A stretch of DNA of 64,000 nt from Liolophura sinensis (GCF_032854445.1 NC_088295.1:8312501-8376500), one strand, 5' to 3'. Shown: positions 27,467 to 57,815, counted from the first letter of the stretch. Numbers and translations are program-made. Notes: generated by a model from the sequence alone, not told the origin.

Positions 27467-27645
27467 TCACTTACTCGACGGCGGTCATCATTGTTGAGGG
27501 CAGGGAAGGGGGAATTATCCGCAGGGCACTGGCAGAAAGGAAACCAGTATGAGAATTGCTACTTTGTCTTATATTGTAACGTTTAATGATTTTGATGTAT
27601 TTTTTCGGAAATATCCATATTTACTGTGTGTTACTGGTTCGTCTT

Positions 27646-27990
27646 GTGACCATGTGATCGTGTACACTGCATGTAACTGGGTGGTAGTACTCCGGATAGA
27701 GCTATGCGGCCATTTACACTATGTGATTAGGTGGTGTTATGTCAGATACAGCCCAGTGGCCATATGCTGCATGTGACTGGGTGGTGTCATATATAGAATG
27801 CAGCGACGTGGCAAGGAACGTAAACATAGAGTGAGTGAGTGTTTGCGGTTTACCGTCGTACTTAACCATTTTTCTGTCATATGACGACGAATCGTAAACA
27901 TAGAGAAAACAGTGCTGTAAACATATGATACAGTCATGTGACCATGTATAGCGCTTGTGATTGGGTGGGGTGTATCATTGCCTTTGTCTC
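27646..27990 (+). repeat. Degenerate 50-60-bp minisatellite, interrupted by a SINE tail
   Basis: Four related units each carry a CCAT...TGTGA(C/T)T(G/A)GGTGG core. They start near 27646, 27709 and 27758, and, beyond the SINE-tail insertion, near 27940. Unit length is about 60 bp for the first and 50 bp for the next. The insertion at 27832-27892 separates the third and fourth units. Confidence 0.7.
27832..27892 (-). mobile_element. 5'-truncated SINE tail (61 bp) with a perfect 13-bp target-site duplication
   Basis: On the minus strand it reads ATTCGTCGTCATATGAC, AGAAAAATGGTTAAGTACGA, then CACTCACTCA. It is flanked on both sides by the identical 13-mer CGTAAACATAGAG (27819-27831 and 27893-27905). 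The perfect duplication and the truncation to the 3' domain are hallmarks of target-primed reverse transcription. Confidence 0.93.
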
Positions 27991-29599
27991 CAAGTTGCAC
28001 TGGTTATAGTCAGCCCCACACTCTGCCAATATGAAGGCCACCGCTTGGAGTAATCATCCGAATAGAACGTGACGCTGACTTTCCATTAACGGGAAAATTT
28101 AAAATTGAGGGTAAGATATGGAAACTTTAAGGAGGTTTCTACATATTGTCTAGGAAAGTGACGCACACTTTACGTTCTACACAGATTTGAAGATATCTTT
28201 CTCTACGCACACATGCGGATTCTTTACATATAGCCTCTATCAGGGAAGCCATAGATTCCACCAAGCGTTTCACAAGTCCGCTGTACCTTGGGTGATTTAC
28301 GATAATCCAAATGGGCGTATAGGCCTTTGTGTGAGTTTCCATGGATACAAAGCGGAATTTATCCGCACTTCTGATATATGACGACACGGAGTCGGAACAA
28401 ACAGGATCCTGCCGCCTATCGGATGGCGCTTCACGCTGACAGAAATAACCTTCCGCGCCCGGCAAAAGATGGCATGGCAGAAGATTAGAGAGGAGAAGAA
28501 AGGACAGATTCTACATCATTCTACATTCACTTCTGATGTGTAGGAATGGCTCGCCAACCTATACTGGCTACAGAAAGATAAGTCTAAAAAATAAGGGCAG
28601 ATAAAATTAGATGAATGTACTGGCACCCATTCTACTACAATACCGAGAACAAAACACGTATTTATTTGTATGGTGTTTACTCTATTACGCAAGAGATTTT
28701 CTCTTATATGGCGGTGGTCAGGTTTATGGGTGGAAGAAACCAAAGTGCCCCTGGTAAGAAATCGCCCATCGCCGTGTAACTGATATACCTCTGGATACAG
28801 CAAATGAGAATGAAAGATAGTACGAAAAGGCGTGCATACTATACTGAGACAGCTTCTCAGTATAAAATAAAATTGAATGTTTTAAAAAAGCTGAACAAGC
28901 TATGCATTTATAACTTTTATACATTCATGTGCTCTACCGGTGCGCTCTAACTTCATTAACTAATAGACAGTGTGAGGTTTTGACCAATCGCATGACCTAT
29001 AGCAGCCATGTTGAATTTTGTGCAAACATTAAAACGAAGAATTCGAAAGCCGTCATAAACGTGTATGTATATTCCCACGGTCGCCTTTAGCTACAGTCCG
29101 AAGATTTCACACCACACTGTGGTCGACCTTTCATCGACGAGTCTTGAAAATCGCTGGTCCCAGTTGTGGGACGATCGTCTTCGAATGGCATCACATTCTG
29201 GGTGCAAACAGATTAATGGGTTTCACGAAGACACTGGACTACGGAATTACTATGAGTGGCCCTTCCTGACGACATACACTGCCACACAGATTCATGATTT
29301 TTGCCACTGTGATCCTTGATGGTCAATCCATTTACATTCCGGCAACTAAAGTTTCTAAGCCATACAGTATGTGGCTTATAGATCGTTTGAAGACTTCGAA
29401 AAAGTTCAATAAGTCATGTCTGCAGTTGAGCAAGGTGATTATGTTTACAGCTCTTCCCACTTCCTGACACGTATGAGAGTATATTTTGTTTGTCGGAAGA
29501 TGTTCAAACGCTGCTTACCTACAATGTTATCTAGGCCATGTAATGTACTTTTTAAGTCTGCCGAAACAATTTCTCATATGAATATGTACGAATATATAT
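27991..29599. other. No gene recognised
   Basis: 28139-28465 (-) is open for 108 codons without a domain or splice-framed extension. Nothing else stands out. Confidence 0.5.
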
Positions 29600-29800
29600 T
29601 TGGAGTTTTACATCGTACTTAACAATTTTCAGTTATATGACGAGGACGAGTCATTAGGTGTGTGCTCATATACTGTGTCTTCCTGAGGCAGCGTGAGTCC
29701 ATGCAGCCGAAGTCATTAATATGACAAACCCCTGGTTTGATGTCAGGTCTCACATCATCGAGGCGGGCGCTCTAACCATTAGGCCACCAAAGCGGTGCAA
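29600..29800 (-). mobile_element. tRNA-derived SINE, minus orientation
   Basis: Read on the minus strand it starts with a tRNA-like head carrying an exact A-box match (TGGCCTAATGGTTAGAGCGC) and a weaker B box (ACATCAAACCAGG). A body with CACGCTGCCTCAGGAAGACA follows, then the shared 3' domain GTCATATAACTGAAAATTGT, TAAGTACGATG. No clear target-site duplication was seen. Its body differs from the 27179-27466 element while the 3' domain is shared. Confidence 0.85.
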
Positions 29801-32800
29801 ATTTTATTATCCAATCTTAGCCTGCTTGTGAATATGCCATTCTGTGGACAACGGGGGATACATCTGCATTGACTTACGATACCGTTATCTTGTTTATACA
29901 GTAGCCTGCGGTGACAACGGTGCGTGTTCTTATAAACTAAGGTGACTAGGTTATGGACGTACTTACAAGGTACATCCCACCATTTTACATTTTATCAACC
30001 AGTCATACGTTCAAGATGAAGCATTAACCCAACGAAGTTGTTACGTCTTACGGTTTAAATAAAACCTTAATCTGAGGTAAATCGACAAGAGGCCTGATTT
30101 CACCTGTTACATATGGCAATTGTCGTCGATTTTACTCTCCGCTCTGGTTTTACTCTCCCTCTTATACAGTATTTAATGTAGATTTTTATATTAATATCCC
30201 GGGAATCTAAACTATAGTGACCCAGAGATGAAGTATCGCTGTACTTGACATGTTAATACGCAAAAGATTTATGACTATACACTTATCTCATATACCGAAA
30301 TAGTCCAAATTATACTCCTAACCAAAGTCATGCGTGTCCGGTTTGGGGCACGTTCATCACGTCCCTATACAGCTGTGATTTTATCTTCAAAAGATTTTAA
30401 GCATAACCGTTGTAATCATTGTTGGTCCGTTGGATTGGTATGGTTTAAAACGAAGGCCTCAAAGCTCTCTATGCGAATGGTCTAGTCTATATAGAGAACA
30501 AAGAAATGTTAATCTTAAAGTTGATAGAACGATACTGTCAAGATATAAAAAGTATATTTACAAGTTAATGAAGCTATAGATATAGATTAAAGCTAAGCAA
30601 GCAGATTAGGGTTGATATGTAGTGCTTATTTCAGGCTTGTTTTGCTTATTGAATTCTGAGTGGTGACAGTAGAAGAGTTTTGATTGAGTTTTGAAGAGAA
30701 TTTGCCATGGCACCAAATTACAACGTTCTGAAGCCCACAATGATAACTTACAAATGTCCTTATTGCTTTCTGGTAGCAGTGACTGCATGTGACTATACAA
30801 TATAGCAAAATTTTCTCCAGATGTACATATGTATGAGGAAAAACTGCTGTAAAATTAACCTCAAATCTTTGCACGTTCATACACAGTGCGCTGAATAGTG
30901 TAACTTAAAACATCTGATATGTGCAAGCCATTACAATAGTTGAAAATGATTGGTCTGGTATTGTTTTAACTGTGTTTGACCACACAAAATCGACCACACT
31001 GATTGATCTGATCTAATATTTGGCTTACCATGAGCTTGCATCTGAGAGCTGTTTATCGTGGGCCTATGTATACATATAAGCTTATAGGCGGAGAAAGAAA
31101 GACGGCCACCTGTACATTGCATGGAGCCTTAGAGGAGACTTAAAATAGGCCAGGTAAGACATTTTACTTTGATCTTTATCTGTACAAAACCGACAGCGAT
31201 TTCTTCTCGCGTCCCCTGGAAAACAAAAAAGATAATTTATAATCTCTGCGATTGTGAATTACTATTTCTAAGGTAGCAATTTACCGAATGAAATGGCCTA
31301 CATACATGATGCACACATTACACGCCTTTAGAAGGATTTGTCATCGCGCGGGTGGGTCACATGAACACTTCATCTACATCTCAAGCTGCTAATTCATACA
31401 GCAGTTTGTCAAGGATACTCAATCGAGCGTCGTCAGTTTTGTAACTAGTAAAATCCTTAATGGTATATATGGACAAAATGTTCAGGCCGCTGTATGCTTT
31501 TCTTTGTCTGATATATGTAGTGAGATGTCTCTAACTCCGCTAAAAAAAACGCAATTTTAGTGAATCTATGAAAGCATCAATTCCGTTACATTTACTTATA
31601 TATGACAGTTTTGTGGGCAGTTGAGGCTGATCTGCAATTCAAGTTCACGTACATACATTTCTGGTTGAATTTGGATATGTATTGTCCTTTGTATTTGAAA
31701 TAGGGTTTGAATTTGAATCTAAATACATTTTAATTCTTCTTAAAATAGTTGAAAACTGATGTTCCTTTGCCTTTTGCATGTTTTCTGATGATAAATGTTG
31801 TGATCGTGTTATCATCACATTTATAATTTTGAGCATGACGAGTTCGTATTATGTATACAGTTTGACAATTACGCGTATGCATTATTGCTATGTAGAAACT
31901 CACGCGGTTGTAATTTTTGCGTGAAGAGTAAGAAGCTACCTAAGCAGACAGAACAAAGCCTTCCTGCACAGTGACAAGAGGTCAGATTCCTTACTATCTA
32001 TGCTGTAGCCTTTTGTATGTATAGCGAGCGCAGAAATCTAAGCGTCATGTCCGACATTCGTATACCATTCGTAGTCCGTAAAGGGCGTTCCAAGTCGATA
32101 ATCGCAAGATCCATTTCCAAAACAACGTTTAACGCTAGCTCCCAAAGACAAAGGTATGTAAGAAATTATACAAACAGGAAATAAAACCGGCAACACACAA
32201 GTGAGAAGCGGTCAAAGAATTTCTTAAATGGGATCTCCATCGATACACTTGAAAAAGTGTATTAAATGTTCCGGGTGTACTTCATGGACACTGCCAAGGC
32301 AAACGCATCATTATGTCAAAGCATCTCCTAATTAAACATGGTACTTTAAAGACGTATGAAGCTCAATGTTGTGTTGTTTACGAGGACCATCATTTTCCTG
32401 ACAGATGGAAGTGTAATGATACTCCTGAAGAATTTTACCAAGCGATTTAGAAGTCCTTTGGCAAGCAGTTTGTTTGTCGGCTCGGAGTGCTCGGCTCACT
32501 AAAGGTGACACCTAAGGCCTGGCCGTCACAAATAGATATTGTTAGTATATCAATCTGAATTGATTAAAAGCAGTTTTAGTTGAAATCACAACAAACTGAT
32601 GTTGCTATTAAAGTGTTAACAAAACGGCTCAAAGACTCGAAAACATCTTTTGTGACAAAATATTTTATTTTCTTTTGCGAAAACGATGAAAGAATGACAA
32701 TGATAAATGTACATCAATTTTAACAAATAACCTTTCGTGCACGACTGTTGACACAAAAATAATTTTCTTCAAAACACACAATGAAGCCCAGCTTGGTTGA

Positions 32801-35223
32801 CGAATCGTCTTGTACACCCAATAAAAACCTTCTGAACCAACAGCCAGCACTGTTATATCGCTGAAGCAATTCTTTTTAACATGTTTACGAATCTCGCTCG
32901 GTGGAAAGAATTTTACAACACACTGTGTTGATCGGGTCATACAACAGCTACATTTTAACTTCACCGTCTAATTGATGCTCAGATATACTGGCAATGATGT
33001 TTGGCATGAGCAGATGTTGTTCTACCTCTTGCCAAGCTGTAGCTAAAATGGACCGCGAAGAGGAATATGTTATACCGAGGAGAATTAACGATGACTGGCA
33101 ATCACAAACACGAGAAAAACTCTGTCCAAAACTTAACATTACTTGTACCGGTCAGACTGCGACATTAATGTAACTTGATTGTGCGCACACATGACACGTT
33201 CACCAACACAGACAAGTACATATATCTGATCTACTATGGGTGGGGTGTTCTACAGCCAGTGCTGACTCTCACCAAACCTGACGTTTGAAACACACAACCT
33301 GTCACATTCAACCCCATATCCACACTCACCTAACATCAGCCATACTCACACACTCTACAACAACAGCAACATCTACTCTCAAACATTCCATGTACCCTTT
33401 TCCCGAACCATAACAATAAATTAGTGAACAGACACAGTAAGTAACTCATTTTGCCGCGCGTAAGACATATAGGCTGGTTCTAGACACAAGTATAATGAAC
33501 ATATATGCTCCAAAAAAAAAACCCTGCGAAAAAGTGCGTGCTTTTCCAATGTCTACGCCCATATTTTAATATATAGCACCTTGTGATGTAACTCTATTCA
33601 CGATTACCTTACATAAGGTACTACTGCAAAAGGTACAACTTCATCTGACAATGCGTAATGGAGAATTTACCCAACTATCCAAAATCAGATGTGATACAAC
33701 TCACATGAAGCGACATTACCAACAGTCAATTCCAAGCTTATCACAGTATATAAACACCATCCCGAAGGGAACGAAAAAAACAGTATTTTTGAGATAAATT
33801 ATCTCTTTACAAATATACAACCTACACATAATGCTTTTGCTGCAAGACAGCCAAATGTACCGGTCTTGTGTGTTTAGATTTGTTTTGATTTCCCTTCCCA
33901 ATAAAGAGATACTGTCGAGTTTGTAACTGTTTACAACTTTTAAATTATCAACTTTGGACAGTGTTTCGTAGCCATTGACTTATCTACTGTACCTGGCCAC
34001 GAACGGATAAGTATCAGTTTTCTATGGATTTGTCTGATAGGATCCCTATGAGAACAGATTACACCGATTATTTTTTTAAAAAAGTGTTTTTAATCAGCCA
34101 GCGTCCCCCTTAGCCATTAGCCACTCGACCTGATTTGTCTGTATATTGTGTATCTAATTTTCCCTGCATAACATTGGGTCCAATGTTTGTGCCTCGCTTG
34201 GCCCGGTGATGATCCCGGGATAGCAGTTAATACAGGCCTTGGGGAACAAAACCCATCTAGAACACTGATACAGTTCCTGGAGACAGATGTGATCCGGAAA
34301 CATGCACTACGGAGACCAGCTCTGCAGATCACCTTCTCCCATAATTACAAAAACGCTCAACCACATAGTAACACAAAAATCTTGCACGATTTTAACTATG
34401 ACAACGTGAAATTAGTTTAGCCAACAATCAATACATCAGTTAATATCAGTTCAGGTATATAAAGCATTAAAACAACATTTGTGAACGAGTCTTTAAATTA
34501 GGCTCTGGAATGTCACAAACACAACTGATTTGATTGTAAATCCATTCAAGTGGATATAATCATTTGTTAGTGTATTCCAGGTGTCGCCAAAATTCGGACG
34601 GATGTAGTTCAGATAATAGAATCTGGTTCATAAACATGAGGACAACAACCTGGACCTTGTATGTTTGACAGATGTTCGAATTCGTTGGAAAGCAAGAGGT
34701 TTCAAAAAGCTGCTTTAATGGCCAACCCATAGGAGGAGTATTGTAACTGATGGAAACTTGGGCAAGATAAACGAAAGAGGTAGGCGAGTGGAATATCAAT
34801 GGTCATGGTGGCAAGTAAAATCAAGAAATGTGAAATACTGGTCATATAAGAGAACCCCTGATTATACCATCCCAATACGCCTGTGGATAGAGAGGTAGCA
34901 ATAAAACACAAAGAGTTCCTGGCACTGCCGCCTCTTTGCTGCGCCTCTCAAGTTTCCCGACAAACATGTCTTCGTTGTCGTTTGAAGCTGTTACCAGACT
35001 CTCAATATCCACGTTATAAATAGCAAACAAAGTCACATCGAAGATCCGGGGCTGTCAAACACACCGGCGCCGTATGCAGCCTCAGTCGACAAAGAGAAAC
35101 AGCACACGTAAGTTAGCACTTGTGGTCGGTTCCTTCGTTGACTAGAAGGTCCCATCGGGCTATTCCACTTGTAAGGACCTGAGTGTAACCTGATCTTTTC
35201 TCCTCCAGGGCAACACAATTGGG
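29801..35223. other. No gene recognised; includes the sulfotransferase 3' UTR next to 35223
   Basis: The minus-strand 3' UTR of the sulfotransferase must start at 35223 and run down-coordinate. Its end is not fixed (ATTAAA-like hexamer at 34714-34719). The remainder is AT-rich with short frames only. Confidence 0.5.
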
Positions 35224-35842
35224 TCACGGCCATCCAAAATTCTGATGTACCATCTGGTAAAATTTGGCATTAAATGGTCGGAAAAAGTCTCGAAGCCGCT
35301 TGAGGACATGGTCCCCAACTTTGGGATGCTGGCGACCTTTAGTTTTCCCCAAACAGTGTGGATTTCCACTGCCCTCAGGCTTCTTTAAACAAGGAAAGCC
35401 TTTGGTTTCGTTGATATAAAAATGCTTTGCAGTAATGATCCGTTTCAAACCGAGGAAGTCTTGAACCTTAGCCATCTCTCCCGCGGGGTCTGTGATCAAA
35501 CGTTCCCCACTTACAAAGTGCATCTGGCTGAGAGGAAAATATCGGAGCCAGCGTTCTAAATGCTTGGCGTACACACCGATCCTAACAGCCCCCCACGATG
35601 TATCCACAACACGCGTCACATTGTCTAGAAAAGCCAACTGCTCGAATGTTTTTATCCAAGGCTTTTTGGTCAGTGTCTGCGTGTAGTCTGATATTGCACG
35701 GGTTACAGGGTCTCTCACTACCAGGATCAGCTTCATATCCTTTGACATATTGAAGATTCGGCGGGGTACCTCTTTGGTCACAAAGTAACTGGGCGTCTTC
35801 TCCATGGTGAGCTGGCCGTCTATTGTCGGTGGCATTTGGTCC
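35224..35842 (-). CDS. HS3ST3-like: Heparan sulfate glucosamine 3-O-sulfotransferase, 3-OST-3-like: coding exon 2 (C-terminal sulfotransferase domain)
   Basis: This exon completes the sulfotransferase domain (residues 252-457, stop TGA at 35224-35226). It starts after a TTTTGCCAG acceptor, and AG|G joins the exons in frame to restore WYRDQMP. In order I see [13 protein letters not shown] with the conserved Lys (267), [15 protein letters not shown] with the 3'-phosphate-binding Arg and Ser (295, 303) and Gln 307, then [30 protein letters not shown] and [20 protein letters not shown]...HCLGKTKGR follows, with the paired cysteines at 403 and 415 and the KxR PAPS-contacting residues at 420 and 422. 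Sequons lie at N283, N326 and N396. No expected active-site residue is missing and there is no frameshift, so the gene looks intact. Length (457 aa) is within the range I recall for this subgroup (about 390-460). Residue roles come from family knowledge and the matches are read directly. An ATTAAA poly(A)-like hexamer lies on the minus strand at 34714-34719, about 500 bp past the stop, untested. Confidence 0.96.
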
Positions 35843-53190
<17,348 letters not shown>

Positions 53191-54460
53191 GTATTATAAG
53201 ATCATGTTTTGCATGAAAACTTCACTGTTACGTGTGATTTCATTCTGCATGGGAACTTCCGTATTATACATGGATAATCACATTCTGTTCCAATGCTTCA
53301 CTGTGATACATATGATGTGTCGAATTCAGCATCACTGATGATGATAATCTTCAGGAAGACTTTAGTATTGTATATAAGGGATCAAAATCCACACCATGGG
53401 AGGCTTCAATATTATATGGTCGGCATGTAAACTTCTGTGATAAAGATGACAATGCATGATTAGAGCTGATAATATCCTGAATGAAGGTTTCATAGTTATA
53501 CGTGAGCATAAAGAATTCAGTGTTTAATATTGCCACATTCTGTATTGAGACTTATTTCATTATAGAGTTGTTCGCATTCTGTACGGAGTCTTTATAGTAT
53601 CACAGACGATCCCATTCTGTACGGAGTCATTATAGTATCACAGACGATCCCATTCTGTACGGAGTCTTTATAGTATCACAGACGATCCCATTCTGTACGG
53701 AGTCTTTATAGTATCACAGATGATCCCATTCCGCACGGAGGGTTTAGTATCACAGATGATCCCATTCCGCATGGAGGGTTTAGTATCACAGACGATCCCA
53801 ATCTGTAAGGAGGCGTCAGTATCACAGATGATCCCATTCTGCACAGAGGCTTCAGTATCACAGATGATCCCATTCTGCACAGAGGCTTCAGTATCACAGA
53901 TGATCCCATTCTGCATGAAGGCTTCAGTGTCACAGATGATCCCATTCCACACGGAGGGTTTAGTATCACAGATGATCCCATTCCGCATGGAGGGTTTAGT
54001 ATCACAGATGATCCCATTCTGCATGAAGGCTTCAGTATCAAAGATGATTCCATTCTGCATGAAGTCTTCAGTATCAAAGATGATCCCATTCCGCATGGAG
54101 ACTTCAGCATCTCAGATGATCACATTCCGCACGGAGGTTTTGGTATTACATATGATCATATTCTGCACGGAGGCTTTGGTATTACAGCTGATCAAATTAC
54201 GGATGTAGAATTCTGAATCACGGATGGCCGCATTCTGCATGGAGACTAGTATTAGAGATAATCACATTCTGCATGGAGTTTTTAGCATTATATTAACGGG
54301 AGACTTCAGTATTATAATTACGGGATCACAATCCGAATCACGGGGACTTCGATATGACCACAATCTATATGTAAACTTCTGTATTGTAGATGATCGCATT
54401 CAGCATGGGAGATTCGGTGTTACAGTTCATCGCATTTTTCATGGAATGATGGAATGAATA
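53191..54460 (+). repeat. 36-bp minisatellite with 38-bp variants and higher-order structure
   Basis: The core (about 53585-54200) is built from units such as GTATCACAGATGATCCCATT, CTGCACAGAGGCTTCA. The first units (53598-53710) are 38 bp long (CTGTACGGAGTCTTTATA ending) and nearly identical, and the following ones are 36 bp. The pair ending CACGGAGGGTTTA / CATGGAGGGTTTA recurs exactly six units (216 bp) apart (53731 and 53947), showing higher-order duplication. Flanking sequence back to about 53200 and on to about 54445 holds decayed units. A 36-bp period keeps three frames open on two strands (134, 142 and 162 codons); I read these as by-products. Confidence 0.95.
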
Positions 54461-55570
54461 AATGAATGGGTATTGCTTTACGCTAATACTTGGTGGGTGA
54501 AAGAGGCATTGTTTATAGGATGACATCGCCACAAAGGATACAAAATAAAACTGAGATTGAGGTGTACTTTTCATCATAAATACCACCTGGATAGTATATA
54601 GCACAGTTATATGAATACAAATTGGCCACCTGTGGACGTTGTGATAATATTAACAGCATTTAAAACAGAAGAGAGCTTTGTTGCAATATATGGCAATTTT
54701 TTTCTTTTTTGTTTCCTTTTTGGATCTTTGGCTCTTATTGTTGTTTTCTTAAACTGGTCTTACCATTACTGATGTGGTTATTTCATCTTGTAGCTGAGAA
54801 CTGATAAACAATTACTTGTTACATCAGGAATATATTCACGGTCGATTATATTACACGGTGTACGGTTTGCATGCCTATACGTACATTAATAACGGAATTC
54901 GAGTTAACTGTGAACCGTGATTTTGTGAAGTTGTGGGAAGATATTCTCGTCAGTCGATACCTTTGTGAGGAAACTCTTGGATCGATATGACACACATAAA
55001 ACTTCACAGCGTGCAGGTGATTGTATAATTACGCGATAAACATGAGTTTCCCTTTAATTGTCCACCGGCAGTATTTTCGCTGAGTGTTTGGGATGCCGTT
55101 TATATCCATGTTAAAGCGATAGCAACTCTTCGCGGAGTCTTCGTCACCCATCCATAGTCATAAATGCCCAAGTAAGATTGAAATGTTATGGCATTCAGCT
55201 TCTCTGTGCATTTTATTGTCTGTAATCGGGACAGGTTGTTAAGTCTACCGCCCAGGCGGTGATCGGACGCTAGGGTGTCTTAAAGCCTCAGTCTTCACGT
55301 ATCATCCGTGTTTATGTTTCGGTGTAATGTTCCTGATCCACGTTCTCTAAGTTGTACTTTATAATAATCGGACACAACATTTTCTTATTAATGTCTATAA
55401 AGCTATGTTCTAGCGGCGCCAACCAGGATGGAATTGTCACGTTTCATGTCCACTTTACTGTTAGTGAACAGGAAGGAATCCTCCCTTGTTTTAAATCCCG
55501 TGTTTTAGCGGCTCATAAAAGGTGATCACGGATAATGACCTGTACAGCTAAAGCACTACAAACTCACGCC
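54461..55570. other. No gene recognised
   Basis: Non-repetitive sequence between the 36-bp array and the 55.6-kb duplication. No frame is worth reporting. Confidence 0.55.
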
Positions 55571-55893
55571 GTAGTGTGTATACGATTGCGCTTTACAGTA
55601 TAGGCTTTGTATTGATACAATGTTCATTTCTTGTCTTCGCTATGGCAGTGTCTCCAAACTTTCGGACTGCCTTTCAAAGTCTTCAAGGGTGAGACATGAA
55701 TTTGACCTAGAGCTGAAACCAACTAATTTCCGATCTAAAAAAACCTGTAGTGTGCATAGGATTTCGCTGTAGTATATAGGCTTTTTGTTGATACAAAGTT
55801 CATTTCTTTTCTTTGCTAACGCTGTGTCACAAAACTTTCAGACTTCTTCTGTCTTTCAAAGTCTTCAATAGTGAGACATGTATTTGGTCTCGA
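55571..55893 (+). repeat. Diverged tandem duplication, period about 176 bp
   Basis: Copies at 55571-55712 and 55747-55893 share GTAGTGTG, TATAGGCTTT, TTGATACAA, GTTCATTTCTT, CTTTCAAAGTCTTCAA and GTGAGACATG in order, with substitutions and small indels. Non-coding. Confidence 0.88.
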
Positions 55894-57815
55894 GCACACT
55901 CTATACCTTTTATTTTTTCTCGCAACAGAGAATAACTGTCTTTATCACCTGAAGAGCTTAGACCAACTTGAATGTTTGAGTTAATTTCACCTCACTCGCT
56001 CATTATTTTCCCTCACTCCTATAAGCAAAATTTCATGCCAGTCATTCGCTGTAGATAACAAAACGCCGTCGTTCTGCTGAACAGTGAATTATCATGTCTG
56101 CTTGCACCTGGATTACCACAGGTGTATCTCATTCTCCTATGTGAAGGATGTGTTCTTACATACTGCCATCAATATTATATGCTGCATCCAACGGAGGGAG
56201 ACTTAGCGGAGCCATTCCCATCTACATGGAATACCAGAAAGCATCAAAGAAAACGCCAGTAATTTGTCATATGTTGGAACTATAATATAGCTTGCCCTTT
56301 GATGTCAATGTCTAAATAGGAGCGGGAAAGCACGCGAAGCTAAGGCATCTTTTGAGACTTTGAAAATGTTGGGTTTGACATCTGCCGCTGTCATGTCTTT
56401 CGTCAGAGCCGATTATTCTATGTTACCAGACAGGCCTAATATTTTTCATCTTACAGAGTGTAGATACAAAAGCCATGCAGTACAATTCAGATGCCCTATC
56501 CTGTCTTATAGCTGCTGCACAGAAAAAAGTAGACAGTGGCATGTATATATGAGCGTGCGTTACTAACAAGAATGGTACTTAGCAATTGAAAATGGGAAAT
56601 GTCATGTTCGTTTATGAAATATATCTGCAGCATTTTGTTAAAGTTATTTTAACACGTCCCCTGAATATTCGCAATCGCAGCAAAGGTTAATATACGAATT
56701 TCTGAATGCTGGCTTTGTAGTGTGGAAATAAAATTTGGTTAATGTAAATATTATTCAATTTAATGCGCCAATGCTGCTAAAAGTTCTTCTTTACACTACG
56801 ATAGTGCAATACGGATGGGCCGGTCTGTACGTGATTCAGCTATCCTGTAGTGAATCAAATCAATGTCGCTTACAACACCATTAGTGACAAGATACTACCC
56901 AGTTAACCGGCAAGGAAGTCCCGCTTGTCTGCTAGAAATTGCCGATGTGAAATATTCTGAATAGACTTAATTGTGCTCAACTCTCACACAAAAAGTGTTC
57001 AATACATTTTTCTCTTCGCGCCTCCTAAGACTGGCCGCTGTATGGTGGAGAATGACATGTCGCATTGTTTCCATGACTTAAGCCCTGTCGGGGCCGGACA
57101 ACGTGGAAGGCTTCAGCGCTACTTCAGATCCACCTTCCACATTCCCTGACACTCTCTTCACCTGACGGCCAGGCGCAATTCACACTACCTGCTTTAAGGC
57201 CCGAGAGGCGACAAACACGGATTTGCAATTAAATACAATAATCCGCCTATTTTAGACACAAAAGCCCTGGACAAAAAGGTTAGGGAAGCGATGTGGGCTC
57301 ACAATGGAGAACAGAAGAGTTCCGATATACTGCCAGTCTATCGACCTGTCCCAGGCCAGGTGCCCTTCCGCGGGTTTCAATGCAATCCAACAGCTGTACA
57401 AATCGCTTAATTGGTTACCTCTCTCTGATACAACTAAAGAACGAACCGCATCCAGACCTTGGTGCTATTCATTTCTAACTACATTCCCTTGAACATATTC
57501 CCTTGAATATACCAAGTGCATATGACAAGCTGCTGTTTACAATGTTATTTACAGTCGGTTTTCAATGACAGTCCAACACTTTCTGAACGTCCGTTTGTCC
57601 CGTTTGTAACGCTTTCAAGGAAAATATATAGAAAGTAAAAAGGTAAACAGACCTTTACTCAAACCTCAGTGAAAACCGACATAACTAATTCAGGCAAAAC
57701 ATCGCATAGTCAGGTGATAAATAAGTGATGAAAAATAGTTCTGACGAAATACTCACGCTGATACAGATATCTTCAAAAAAGGATCATGAGGTTCAAAAGC
57801 CTTCAGAACCACCTA
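55894..57815. other. No gene recognised
   Basis: Short frames only. 57293-57478 (+) is GC-richer but carries no domain. Confidence 0.5.

Noticed and set aside
53668-54208. Three repeat proteins with 12-residue units
   Set aside because: The same 36-bp array is open in several frames on both strands, as expected from a period divisible by three. No start context, flanking exon or domain supports translation.
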